A DNA stretch of 64,000 nt from Tritrichomonas foetus (lineage: Eukaryota > Parabasalia > Tritrichomonadida > Tritrichomonadidae): assembly GCA_001839685.1 (NCBI GenBank), contig MLAK01000708.1, positions 2,325 to 66,324 on the forward strand, given 5' to 3'. Made by a program: the position numbers and the translations under genes. The first letter of the stretch is position 1. Every line of letters begins with the position of its first letter. Positions 40,303 through 51,222 of this stretch are shown here, piece by piece. The notes under the pieces are model-generated. The model worked only from the letters and a program-made list of their open reading frames with translations. It ran no database searches and was not told the DNA's origin.

Positions 40303-43300
40303 ATGGACGGATTTGGAGCTGGTGCGGGCCAATTCAAATCCTACGAATATAAAAAGGGAGAGATTATGGTTCTCGAACTTGCTGACGACGTGCGTAAAAA
40401 ACTCGAGCCCAGAAATAAAAATGGCGATGTTCAATCCCTCAAAGGCCAAATAAAAATGGCCGATTTTGGATCAGCAATTACTTCCTCGTCATCATCATAT
40501 CAAAAAGCATTGAAACGTGAACAAAAACGACAGGCAATTCGTCATCGAAATCAAATGAAAAGAGATGCAGCTTCAAGGGCCCAAATTTACATTCCAAAGA
40601 CACCCGAAACAGCCGCATCTTACGAAGAAATCACAGCTATTATTTCCGACCTCGTTGGCGGAATTCCCGACGATATTTTACATCAAACCGCTTACGAGAT
40701 TTTGAGGGTTTTAAAGGCCGACGGAATTACAGATACACAACGGACGACTTCTATTTCTGATCAACTTTGCGTTCAAGTGCCGTCGGAAATAATATCCAGG
40801 TTATTTACAATTGCTGCAGATTTGACCGATTTCACCATAAATTCGGTTATTAATTTAGATGAAGTTGATGAGGACTCAATTGTGGCGGTTGGAAATGAAG
40901 CAGACGATGATGATATGTTATCATCATCGTCGTCAGATGAAGAAATTGACGAAATTGATCCTTTAGCAAGACCAAAGCCTCCTCCATCAAATTGGAATAT
41001 TGAAAGACTTAAAGAAGTCCTTGTTGCTGAATTTCCTGAAGAAAGTGATTCAAAGCTGGATATTATTTTGAAATTATTACAAAATGAAAGTGGCGCAAAA
41101 CTAGAAACAGAAATTGCAAGAGTTTTTAAATTCAAGCATCTTGATATAGTTGCTGATATTATTAAAAATAAGGATTCGATTATTATTAAGAATTCAGAAG
41201 AATCAACAGAGTTGAAAAGACTTGATTTAGATAAATTAATTTTTGAAGAAGGAAGTCATTTTTCATCAATTACTAATCCTGTTCTTCCAGTTGGCGTGAA
41301 ACCAATCGATACAGATGAATATCGTGAAATAACAGTTCCCTTTTCCACTGAGCAAGTAACAGAGCCACTTGTTCCTATTTTAGACCTTCCAGAGTTCGCA
41401 AGGGCTGCTTTCAGTTCTTATACAACTTTAAACAGAGTTCAATCAATTTTGTATAAGACAGCAATGGAGACAGATAAAAATATTCTTGTTGCAGCTCCAA
41501 CAGGTGCAGGTAAAACAAATATTGCTTTACTTTGTATGCTTCGTGAATTTCATCTCCGTCCAGGTACAAAAGTTGTTTATGTTGCTCCAATGAAGTCTTT
41601 AGTTCAAGAAATGGTTGGATCATTTAGCTATCGTCTAGAATCTTATGGAAAAACAGTTGTTGAACTGACTGGTGATTCATCTGCTTCAAAAGCACAACTT
41701 TCTCACGCTGATGTAATTGTAACAACACCAGAAAAATGGGATATCATTACGCGAAAAGTTGGTTCAAGAATTTTAACAGAAAAAGTATCTCTTTTTATTA
41801 TTGATGAAATTCATCTTCTTCATGATGAACGTGGTCCTGTATTAGAAGCATTAGTCGCTCGCATGAAACGAACAGTAGATACAACAAGACAACAACTTCG
41901 ATTCGTTGGATTATCAGCTACAATGCCAAATTATGAAGATGTTGCTTTATTTTTACGTGTAAATGATGGTCTTTTCGTCTTCGATGAAAGATATCGTCCA
42001 TGCCCACTCACTAAAGTTTTTATTGGTGTTAAAAACAAATCAGGTCTTAAAGCAAAACGTGAAATGAATGATATCTGTTACAAGAAGATTGTGGAGCGTG
42101 TAACAACCGCTCAAGTTCTCGTTTTTGTACATAGTCGAAGGGAAACATCTGACACTGTTCGATATTTCATCCAAAAAGCAATTGATGCAGGTGAAAGTAA
42201 TTTATTTTCTTCACCCAATACTAGAACTGCTGATATTCTTGAAGATGCAGTTGACCGTGCTCATAATCAAGATTTGAAAGCAGTTATACCAGCTGGATTT
42301 GCTTTCCATAATGCAGGGCTTGATGCTGACGATAGAAAACTTGTCGAATCACTCTTTGCTAAAGGTTATGTCAAAGTTTTAGTGTCCACTGCTACACTTG
42401 CTTGGGGTGTCAACTTACCAGCACATACTGTTATCATTAAAGGAACACGTGTTTACAATCCTGAACATTCCAGGTGGGAGAATTTGTCACATCTTGATGT
42501 TCTTCAAATGTTTGGTCGTGCTGGTCGTCCACAATTCGATACACATGGTGAAGGCATAATTCTTACTGAATTACGTGAGTTAGAATATTATGTATCTGTT
42601 CTTAATCAACAACTTCCTATTGAAAGTCACTTTTTAAGAGATGTTGCATCACATTTGAATGCCGAAATCTCACTTGGCACAATTACATCACTTGATGATG
42701 CAGCTGAATGGATTGGATTCACATATTTGTTTGTTAGAATGCTTAGATCACCAATTCTTTATCAAGTAGATGAAAATGATGATAAAAGCCTTCGCCACAG
42801 ACGACTCGAAATTGTTCATAGTGCTGCTTTAATTCTAGATGAAAAAAGATTGATAAGATATGATCAAAAGACAGGTGAAATGAAACCAACTGAACTTGGT
42901 CGAATTGCTGCAGATTTTTACATTTCACCTGAAACAATGTCCAAATTTGCAAAGTTTTTAAGACCAAATATGACAGATTCTGACATTTTTCGATTGTTTT
43001 GTGCTTCAAGTGAATTTAAGAATGTTTCTGTTCGTCCTGAAGAAAAAGGAGAAGTCTCTAAATTAATAAACCATGTACCAATTCCTATAAAAGAACCATC
43101 TGATGATCCTTCAGCTAAAATCAATTGCTTGTTACAATGTTACATTTGTAGAATTTCTCTACGCGGATTTTCATTAATGGCTGATATGATTTATATTTCT
43201 CAAAATGCTGAACGTTTAATGCGATGCATGTACGAAATTGCACTTTCCTTTGGCTGGGCAGATGTTTCATTAAATCTCTTATCATATGCCAAAATGATTG

Positions 43301-46146
43301 GTGCGCGAATGTGGAATGTTCAATCACCATTGAGACAATTCAAAAGCATGCCTCTTCAAATAGTTGCACAACTCGAAAGAAAATACTTTCCTTGGGGTAG
43401 ATACTTTGATTTATCACCTCAAAAACTCGGAGAATTAGCGAAATCGCCTAAAGATGGTGATTTTATTGCGGAAACAATTAGAAAATTCCCAAGATTAAAA
43501 GTGTCTGCACGAAAACTTCCACTTACAAGGAATTTAATTAAATTTGTTCTTGAAATTGAAGCTGAATTTGATTTTGACCCTGAAGTTCATCATGAAACCG
43601 AGCCATTTTGGGTTTTTGTCTGTGATAGTGATCTTGTTAATATTCTTCATTCTGAATTATTCTTATTGAAGTCAAGACATCCACAAATCACTTTATCTTT
43701 TGTTGTTACTTTAATTGAACCAATTCAACCATTCTACTTTATTAAAGTAATAAGTGATCGATGGATTCCATGTGAAACAGCCATGACTGTAACTTTAATG
43801 GATATTGTAAAACCTGATCCAGGACACCAAAAATTCATTAAAGTCGGACCTAATGAAGATGATCCTTATTTACCAATTGTTTTCGCTGCCAGAAACAACC
43901 CAGAGAAGTCAATTCTCATTGCAGCACCAGCCAATGGCGGAAAATACTCATGTTGTGAGAAAATAATTGAAGATGCCATTCAAATGAATCAAAAAATAGC
44001 AATTATTGTTCCGGTTTATGATAAATTTAAAAGAATTGCACGAAAATATAGTACTAAATATAATTTTATTCCTTTAACAGGTGATCCTGATGGTGATAGA
44101 CGAATTATTAATACAGAAACCCGGATTATTGGTACCCATCTTATGTATAATGAGCTGGAAAGTTATGATACTGTATTTCTCTATGATATCCATTTAATTG
44201 GCGATGAAAATTTCGCAGATTATGAATCACTTGTTTCTATATGGTCTGCTTTTAATTGTACTACTCGATTTATTGCGGTTTCTTCTCCATTAACAAATGC
44301 AAAAAGTTTTCTTAGCTGGCTGAAAATTGATCCACAGTTTTCTTTTGTCTTTTCACCACAAATGCGAGATATTTCCTTCCAAATACAAACATTTAATTTC
44401 CCAACATCCAAAGCAAGGTTGATGGCAATGGCAAGACCACTGTTTTCTGCAGTTAAAAATGCATCAACTTCGATTATTTTTGTTCCAAGTCAATCACAAA
44501 TGTTTATGACTGTATTTGAATTAATCAATTTCGCCAATATATCAGAAAATCCAAAAACATTTGTTAGATATACTGATCCATCTCAAATTCCACAATTAAC
44601 TAACCAAACATTAAAAGAGGTTGCTGAATATGGTGTTGCTCTATTTTATCCATCACTTCCAAATGAAGATAAAACACAAATCCTTACATCATTTGGAAGT
44701 GTTTTTGGCTGCATTGTTGCAGTTATTGATAGCGTTTGGGAATTGAATATGATGGCTGAAGTTGTAGCAATGAAAGGAACAGATATCTATGATGGTTCTT
44801 CTCATCACCATGTTGAATATCCAATTATGTTGACAATGGAAGCAATGGGAAATACTTTAGATGGAGGAAAATTCGTTCTTTTCACACATACTCCTAAAAA
44901 GCTGTATTATATTTCATCTTTGACTGAACCAATTTGTGTTGAATCCAATTTTGATCTAGTTGCACAAGATACATTTAATATGATTACTTCACTTGGTCTA
45001 GCTTTATCAAAAGGCGATTTCGTTAAATTTGTCGTAAGAACACTTTATTATCGAAGATTAATTTCTAATCCATCGCATTATGGGCTTGTTTCCAATGAAC
45101 AAGAATTTCTTGCTGATTATGTTTCTGAGCTTGTTGATAATGCAACTGAAAATCTCAGTAGCATTCATGCTTTACAAGTAGGTGAAGATGACTTAGGAGT
45201 AAATATTCAAGTTGTTGGGCAAATTGCTGCCAATCATCATATTGATCCAGCAACTACAGACCTTATTCTAAAAATGGTTACACCTGAAACAGCTTATCGT
45301 CAACTTCTTAGAATTGCATGTGCATCATCTGAGTTTTCATTGCTACCTTTGCGTTCACCTAAAACTGTAGCAAATATGATGAAACACTTCCCTGATGCAA
45401 CAGGTGAACCAGATGATCCATCAGTTCTTGCACAGATGATTTTACGATCACATTTAGCCAACATTCCAATTCCTGATGATTGTAAAGATACATTTGCCCA
45501 AATATGTCCACCATTTTTGCGAATTATTAATGCTGCAATTGATGTTGCTGCTGCACAAGGGTGGCTGAAACCCACAGTTGGTGCAATTCAACTTCTTCAG
45601 CAAATTGTCCAAGGTGTAGCAATTGGTTCATCTGAACTTTTACAACTTCCTTATGTTGATTCTGCAATAGCTGAAAGGTTTAAGAATCAGGGAATTAGAG
45701 CAATCAATGAACTCAGAGATATAGGTGCTGAAGAAGGAGGCGAGGAACTATGTAAGACACTTCTTGGAATTAATGGTGGGTCAGATGTTGAAGAACAGAA
45801 ATGGCAGGATGTTTGTAATGCGGTAAATAAATATCCAGGTGTTGTTGTTTCAGCTTCCAGAATTTCCTCAACAACTGTAAAAGTTGTTCTTGAAAGAGAC
45901 ATCGATGAAGATGAAGAAGTATCAATTGTTGTGGAAGCACCACGCTTTCCAATCCAGAAAACTGAAAATTGGTTCATCATTATTGCTGACGAAAGTGAAG
46001 AACTTGTTTCATTGCAAAAAGTTATGCTAGGAAGAACAGAAGAAGTTATTTTGGAAATGAAAGAAGAAGAAGTTGCAGGGCCTTTACGCGCTTTTATACT
46101 ATGCGATTCGTATATTGGATGCGATCGCGCTTGTGATGTTGCATAA
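40303..46146 (+). CDS. BRR2: Brr2 (SNRNP200) spliceosomal U5 snRNP helicase
   Basis: 1947 residues. Brr2 unwinds U4/U6 to activate the spliceosome. The N-terminal SYEYKKGEIMVLELADDVRKK and SLKGQIKMADFGS match Brr2 and not the related ASCC3. First cassette: APTGAGKT (about 398-405), DEIH (501-504), SATMPN, ATLAWGVNLPAHTVIIKGTR, QMFGRAGRPQFD, then a winged-helix/Sec63 unit to about 1180. Second cassette is degenerate as in all Brr2: APANGGKYS (about 1207) for Walker A, YDIH (about 1294) for DExH, SSPLTN for SAT, then a second Sec63 unit to the end. The frame opens at TTG 40267, but ATG 40303 gives the family start. TAA overlaps TAAA. No intron or frameshift in 5.8 kb. Confidence 0.96.
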   Translation: MDGFGAGAGQFKSYEYKKGEIMVLELADDVRKKLEPRNKNGDVQSLKGQIKMADFGSAITSSSSSYQKALKREQKRQAIRHRNQMKRDAASRAQIYIPKTPETAASYEEITAIISDLVGGIPDDILHQTAYEILRVLKADGITDTQRTTSISDQLCVQVPSEIISRLFTIAADLTDFTINSVINLDEVDEDSIVAVGNEADDDDMLSSSSSDEEIDEIDPLARPKPPPSNWNIERLKEVLVAEFPEESDSKLDIILKLLQNESGAKLETEIARVFKFKHLDIVADIIKNKDSIIIKNSEESTELKRLDLDKLIFEEGSHFSSITNPVLPVGVKPIDTDEYREITVPFSTEQVTEPLVPILDLPEFARAAFSSYTTLNRVQSILYKTAMETDKNILVAAPTGAGKTNIALLCMLREFHLRPGTKVVYVAPMKSLVQEMVGSFSYRLESYGKTVVELTGDSSASKAQLSHADVIVTTPEKWDIITRKVGSRILTEKVSLFIIDEIHLLHDERGPVLEALVARMKRTVDTTRQQLRFVGLSATMPNYEDVALFLRVNDGLFVFDERYRPCPLTKVFIGVKNKSGLKAKREMNDICYKKIVERVTTAQVLVFVHSRRETSDTVRYFIQKAIDAGESNLFSSPNTRTADILEDAVDRAHNQDLKAVIPAGFAFHNAGLDADDRKLVESLFAKGYVKVLVSTATLAWGVNLPAHTVIIKGTRVYNPEHSRWENLSHLDVLQMFGRAGRPQFDTHGEGIILTELRELEYYVSVLNQQLPIESHFLRDVASHLNAEISLGTITSLDDAAEWIGFTYLFVRMLRSPILYQVDENDDKSLRHRRLEIVHSAALILDEKRLIRYDQKTGEMKPTELGRIAADFYISPETMSKFAKFLRPNMTDSDIFRLFCASSEFKNVSVRPEEKGEVSKLINHVPIPIKEPSDDPSAKINCLLQCYICRISLRGFSLMADMIYISQNAERLMRCMYEIALSFGWADVSLNLLSYAKMIGARMWNVQSPLRQFKSMPLQIVAQLERKYFPWGRYFDLSPQKLGELAKSPKDGDFIAETIRKFPRLKVSARKLPLTRNLIKFVLEIEAEFDFDPEVHHETEPFWVFVCDSDLVNILHSELFLLKSRHPQITLSFVVTLIEPIQPFYFIKVISDRWIPCETAMTVTLMDIVKPDPGHQKFIKVGPNEDDPYLPIVFAARNNPEKSILIAAPANGGKYSCCEKIIEDAIQMNQKIAIIVPVYDKFKRIARKYSTKYNFIPLTGDPDGDRRIINTETRIIGTHLMYNELESYDTVFLYDIHLIGDENFADYESLVSIWSAFNCTTRFIAVSSPLTNAKSFLSWLKIDPQFSFVFSPQMRDISFQIQTFNFPTSKARLMAMARPLFSAVKNASTSIIFVPSQSQMFMTVFELINFANISENPKTFVRYTDPSQIPQLTNQTLKEVAEYGVALFYPSLPNEDKTQILTSFGSVFGCIVAVIDSVWELNMMAEVVAMKGTDIYDGSSHHHVEYPIMLTMEAMGNTLDGGKFVLFTHTPKKLYYISSLTEPICVESNFDLVAQDTFNMITSLGLALSKGDFVKFVVRTLYYRRLISNPSHYGLVSNEQEFLADYVSELVDNATENLSSIHALQVGEDDLGVNIQVVGQIAANHHIDPATTDLILKMVTPETAYRQLLRIACASSEFSLLPLRSPKTVANMMKHFPDATGEPDDPSVLAQMILRSHLANIPIPDDCKDTFAQICPPFLRIINAAIDVAAAQGWLKPTVGAIQLLQQIVQGVAIGSSELLQLPYVDSAIAERFKNQGIRAINELRDIGAEEGGEELCKTLLGINGGSDVEEQKWQDVCNAVNKYPGVVVSASRISSTTVKVVLERDIDEDEEVSIVVEAPRFPIQKTENWFIIIADESEELVSLQKVMLGRTEEVILEMKEEEVAGPLRAFILCDSYIGCDRACDVA

Positions 46147-46719
46147 AGTTGTTCATAATATATGATTGATTTATTTTCTCGGTTTTTATATGAATAAATA
46201 TTCTTATCTATGCATTTATACATACAAACTAAAATGGAAATTTTAAACATCATTAACAATCGAATAAAAATATTTTTTTTTCTGAATCTACCTTTCTTTC
46301 ACATGATGATAAAATATCTCCTAAAGCAAAAAGTATTTCACTTTTTATTCGTAAATTTCGTTCATAATATCATTCATTTTGGCTATGCAATTTCTTAGCC
46401 ATATTATACACAAAAAATATATCACGAGAATTTAATGTCATCAATTTACGGAATTTGTAAATAATTGTATCTAATGAAACAATAAAAATATAAAAGATGA
46501 AAGATTAGGATAAAAGAATCCAGCACATCTTATTCTACAATTAACATTGTCTTCAACGAAGATTTATTTTATATTATATAGAAAGGAGTTAAAAATGACT
46601 ATTCAAACAACAAATTTTCATAATATAATTGTCATAAACCTTTGGGAGGATTTTTTGTATTATATATTTTATTCAAGTAAATACAGAATAAATTAAATCT
46701 TTATAAATCCTAAAATGAA
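46147..46719. other. Convergent 3' intergenic region
   Basis: Spacer between BRR2 and the second Myb gene; AT-rich, no feature recognised. Confidence 0.5.
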
Positions 46720-47484
46720 TCACCAAAAAGTTCTATTTTCTTGCTTTCCTTTTTCGCTCTGAATTGGAATATCATTCATAAGATCCCATCCGGAATTACT
46801 TATCCAATCTTCAAACATGTCACATATATCACCAAAATCAACATCTCCATTCAAATTACTCATTGTATTAAACTGATTTCTATTTACTGATGATTGATTA
46901 CTTTCTTCTGGACTATAATTATATTGAGTGTCATTGATAATATTATTATTTTCCTTATTATCATTTGATTCATCATGATTACTATTCAATTTATAATTAG
47001 ATTCTATAAAAGTAGAATTTTGACCTCCTTCAACATTATTTTCATGAAGACAAATAAAATTGAATAGATTATTTTGAGTGATTTCTTTTGAGCGACGAAT
47101 ATTGTTTTTCTTTTCTTTTAGATATTTTTTGTTCTTTGGACCTATTGTTGTATACCTATTTTTGATATTCACATCTGTTCTTCCAGGAAAATATTTCGCA
47201 ATTTTTGACCATTTTGGCCCAAGCTGTCGAAATCGATAGAGAAGCTCTGCATCTTCATCTTTTGACCAGGGGCCGTTTTTCACCATTGGATGAAGGTAAT
47301 TTTTGTACCGATCTCGACATTGTCTTGGTGAGCGGCTACTCATATATTGTGCAACTTTTTCCCAGTTTTCACCAAATTGGCCGACTTGATAAATCAAGGC
47401 TTGGTCCTCATCAGCTGTAAAGAGAATTCGAGTACACATTCTTGTTTTGATTCTGCTTGATTGAGAAATTGTGAAGTGAATCAT
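46720..47484 (-). CDS. R2R3 Myb-like DNA-binding protein
   Basis: 254 residues. R2 at about 21-68 (FTADEDQALIYQVGQFGENWEKVAQYMSSRSPRQCRDRYKNYL) and R3 about 72-118 (GPWSKDEDAELLYRFRQLGPKWSKIAKYFPGRTDVNIKNRY). The middle is Asn-rich (about 135-215) and the end acidic and aromatic (FGDICDMFEDWISNSGWDL), perhaps an activation region. ATG 47484 is the first in frame. A TCACTTCAC motif inside the first codons allows that transcription begins downstream, in which case M16 (47439) would be the start. It shares the QCRDRY and NIKNR signatures with the Myb at 10317-10940 but is not a close copy. Confidence 0.88.
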   Translation of the reverse strand: MIHFTISQSSRIKTRMCTRILFTADEDQALIYQVGQFGENWEKVAQYMSSRSPRQCRDRYKNYLHPMVKNGPWSKDEDAELLYRFRQLGPKWSKIAKYFPGRTDVNIKNRYTTIGPKNKKYLKEKKNNIRRSKEITQNNLFNFICLHENNVEGGQNSTFIESNYKLNSNHDESNDNKENNNIINDTQYNYSPEESNQSSVNRNQFNTMSNLNGDVDFGDICDMFEDWISNSGWDLMNDIPIQSEKGKQENRTFW

Positions 47485-49094
47485 AATTTATTTTCAAAGG
47501 AAAACTGTTGGCTTATTTCTTATAAAAAAATTTGATTATAAATATATGAAAATTCTGAAAAATATAATTTCTAAACAATTTGTGTGGGTAATAAATGATT
47601 TCACGATTTTTTTTTCCATTAAAAATCATTCAAAAAAACAGACGATGGAGAATTATCTTTAGAATTTTTAATTTGTACTCAATTTATTTTATGACCAAAT
47701 TACGTTCTTCTCAAATTAGCTTTCAATTTTGAATGATTATTCTTTGTGAAGAAAACAAACTAACTTTTTGATATATATTACCAATTTGGATTTGTGAAAA
47801 CTCAATTGATGACTGTGAAATAGTCTTACACGAAAGCAGAATGATCGAAAATAAATGATTTAGAGGAGAAAAATTGACAATTTTACTATTATCTTTGTGA
47901 ATTCAAAAAACTAGATTTTTTTGGTGATTGAATCAATTCAGAAATACTACCCTATTTTGAATGATAAAAAACAGCCGATGGATAAATGAACAACTTTTTC
48001 ATTTAGAATCACATAAAATTTTGAATTAATTCAAAATATAATTGTAACACTATCAAAATAGTGAAAAAATTAATCTATAAATGGACTGATTAATCGCATT
48101 TACCGCATAAATTTCCCTCAAATAGTCATACATTAATGACATAATGCCTAAATACTGGGATTTTCACGCCATATAAACGAATTCACAATTTATCAATTAA
48201 TTTCTTTTTATAATATTAATATTATAGGAATGGCTTTGATATAATACTGTGTAAACAGGCAAATGCACATATTTTGATCTTCTATATTTCTTTTTTTATT
48301 TCTATTTTGTAGATTAATTGTCACTTGAAATTGAGACGATTGAAAATTGCGAAGACTATTGAAAGCTGATATCATCGAAAGATTAATTATCACAAACCAA
48401 TATTCAATTTTGTCTTTCGATAAAATAAAAAACTCTGAAATATAAAAAGTTACAGAATAGTTGCTTTACATGGTATCTAAAAGAAACCTATTAGTTTGAT
48501 AGCTAACAGAAGGAATTATTAGAGTAAATTACAGTATTAATACCAATTACAAGCATGTATTTCGATTATTTCATATTGAAACAAAAAACGCTATTTTCAT
48601 TCAAATTTTTTTTGAGAAGAACACTATTTTTTCAATGTCCAAATCATATTTTTGAACTACTGTCACCAAACCATGTACATACACATCACTAGACGACAAT
48701 TAATCTGAATTTCAAAATTCCATTTCATGATTCACCATCTTTAAGGTTGTTCTGATAACAGCATAGAATTTGAATTTCATACTTTTAAGAAAAAGTTCCC
48801 ATGATAGTCAGAAAAAGTTATCAAATTCACAATACTTTTGGTGAATTACATGCGGTTTCACTGAATTAAATCATTTCTTTTTCAATCAAGATATCATGTC
48901 GATTTTTGAACTCTATTCAATCTTTGATTTTTGAATGACCTCATTGAAACTCTACTCTCAATAGGTTCAGTAAAACCTTAAAGATAAAAATTGGTGATTT
49001 TCCCTCAAAATCAGGAAAAGGACAATGAATAACGTAATTAAAATAAGTATTATGGGCAAAACTGTATTTATTCAGAGAAGCATGATAAATAGTT
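47485..49094. other. 1.6 kb AT-rich stretch without a gene
   Basis: No coding frame of note. CACTTTTT/ACTTTTT-like motifs occur near 47763 and 47992. Confidence 0.5.
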
Positions 49095-50285
49095 TTATAT
49101 TAACAAATGAAGGCAAAAGATCAATATTATAAATACAACAATAAATACATTTGAGTACGATTTTCTTTTTGGTGGAGAATCAGTTTGAACATTGTCTGTA
49201 ATTTTTTGAGAGTTTTTTATAATTCGTTGTAAATGTTCAATTTTATTTTTCAAATTGATAATTTGAACATCTTTATCTTCTTTTTCCAACGCTTCATTAC
49301 TTTCATCAATAATTTCATTATTTGACTGTTCTGTAATTTCTTTTACTCTCCGGACAACCAATTGTGTCAAGTGTTGTAAATCTTCTATGCCATGTTCAGG
49401 TGCGAATCCTTGGGCTGAACCATTTACTTCAAGAATATATTCCCTTCCGTTTTTGTCAACAATTGCATCAATGCAAAATGTCTCCATATCTGGGAAATGT
49501 TGGACAATAAGATCAACCCATTTTTTATATTTTGGTGTCATATCAATTTCTTGTCTCTCACTTGCCATTCCAAAATTGATTTTCCAACTCGAAAAGCCTA
49601 TTCTCTTATGTACACGATAGTAATCAGGTGCAACGTACACAATTCGAAGCTCATACTCACTATCAATTAATGGCTCAACAGCTGAATAATCATTATTTAT
49701 AGCAATGATGCTTTTAATGTCTTCAAACTCTTCACTGTCATGAACACGAATCTTTCCATAACCGGCATGAGGAAATCCGACTTTCAACACAAATGGCGCT
49801 GGTGGAGGACAATGCATTTCTGCATGTTCTGGATAATAATATTGCTTAATTAATGGGAAAACATCACTTCCGTATAGCTTCTCAATATAATGCAATCTTC
49901 CATACATCAGTGGCTTTTCTAATTCAGCAAGAACAGCATTTATTGAATTAATCATTGGAACGCAGGCATGTACAAAACCATACAATATATTTCTATAATC
50001 TGGAACTTTCCCAAGTCTATGTCCGATGTATCGACTGAACATTCTTATTAAAATTAAAGAAGGTTGAATTCTTCTTGTTTCTTTTTGTCTTTCACAATTA
50101 GGGTTCAATGATGGTCCTAATGTCACATACGGGAATTTGACATCACTACAAGACATCAATGATATTTCATCCCATGTTGCTTGTTCAACAATGAAAAGAT
50201 CTTTATAAGGAGAACATAAATCATACCAATTTTCAAAAGAGTTTCCAATAACCAGAACAGTTGGCAATTCTTTTCGCGTTTCCAT
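49095..50285 (-). CDS. Synapsin-like ATP-grasp protein with C-terminal membrane anchor
   Basis: 396 residues. Residues about 8-330 follow the synapsin C domain in order: PTVLVIGNSFENW, IVEQATWDEISL, PSLILIRMFSRYIG, PDYRNILYGFVHACVPMINSINAVL, FPLIKQYYYPEHAEM, PFVLKVGFPHAGYGKIRV, VEPLIDSEYELRIVYV, SSWKINFGMASERQEI, MTPKYKKWVDLI, FCIDAIVDKNGREYILEVNGSA. These correspond to the ATP-binding strands and loops of animal synapsin, which tethers synaptic vesicles. A short coiled coil (about 340-365) and a terminal hydrophobic helix (VFIVVFIILIFCLHLLI) follow, so the protein looks tail-anchored with the ATP-grasp domain in the cytosol. Animal synapsins have no such anchor. ATG 50285 is the first in frame. 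Other ATP-grasp enzymes are less similar. Confidence 0.85.
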   Translation of the reverse strand: METRKELPTVLVIGNSFENWYDLCSPYKDLFIVEQATWDEISLMSCSDVKFPYVTLGPSLNPNCERQKETRRIQPSLILIRMFSRYIGHRLGKVPDYRNILYGFVHACVPMINSINAVLAELEKPLMYGRLHYIEKLYGSDVFPLIKQYYYPEHAEMHCPPPAPFVLKVGFPHAGYGKIRVHDSEEFEDIKSIIAINNDYSAVEPLIDSEYELRIVYVAPDYYRVHKRIGFSSWKINFGMASERQEIDMTPKYKKWVDLIVQHFPDMETFCIDAIVDKNGREYILEVNGSAQGFAPEHGIEDLQHLTQLVVRRVKEITEQSNNEIIDESNEALEKEDKDVQIINLKNKIEHLQRIIKNSQKITDNVQTDSPPKRKSYSNVFIVVFIILIFCLHLLI

Positions 50286-51222
50286 AATCTGATATGTGAT
50301 ATGACCAAAATTTTTTCAGAGAGGCGCAGAATTTATTTCTGAGAAATTTTTATAAAGGGCAGAGTTTATTAATTTTGAATGGCCATTACGTAACATTTGA
50401 ATATGAGATTACTCAAAACTTTTTCTAAAATGGACGATAATAATTCACTAATATGGTGATATAATCAAAATCTATTTTTCCAGTTCTAATTTAATTTATC
50501 AAGCAATGATTCGGTTACAATTTCATTTGAGATAGTTATTAATTCAGTTTCATTCTTTTAATTTTATTTTGAATTCTATTTCTTTGAATAAGAAAAAACT
50601 AAATTGCCTCCCAAAATCATTCAACAGATTAAAAACATTTTTGGGAGATTCCTAGCGTCTGACTTTACCAGAATGAATAATGCCCATCATCTATTCAGAT
50701 TCTGGTCACCATGAATCGGGATTGACCAAATTCCGGCTCTCATAAATACCAAAAGCATTATCGATTATCAAGTGCCTTGTTCTTTGATGCTTGATGAAAA
50801 ATCAGCTTATTTATTTTCTATTGGACCAAATTAACATAAAACACATCCTTCTGATATTAATGTTTTCCCCTATTTACCGACATGATTTTTATCACTTATA
50901 TTTTAAATTATCAAAATGCGTCTTGTTCGATTTGCTGAGTTGATTGATTCTATATTTTATAATATTTCAGTGACTATACATGGCTCTCATGCCAATCTGA
51001 TACCCCTGCTACTCAAAGTATGACAATGTTTATATTATAGGATCAATTTTCTCATTCTATCTTAATATATAGATATCACAATTCTAATCATGGTAATGCT
51101 AAAATTCTTTTTATTTATAAAAATAATCAAAGATGAAATATATTTGATAAGTTAATTAACTCACATTTTATATAAAACCTCATAAAAAAGTCATTTAAAA
51201 TACCATTATTAATGAACGATTC
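50286..51222. other. Intergenic
   Basis: No gene seen between the synapsin-like gene and the kinase fragment. An AGAAAAAGT motif lies about 140 bases upstream of the synapsin-like start on the minus strand. Confidence 0.4.

Noticed and set aside
40303..46146. Assignment of the large helicase to ASCC3 instead of Brr2
   Set aside because: The N-terminal YEYK...SLKGQI block and the degenerate second cassette (APANGGK, YDIH) are Brr2 traits.
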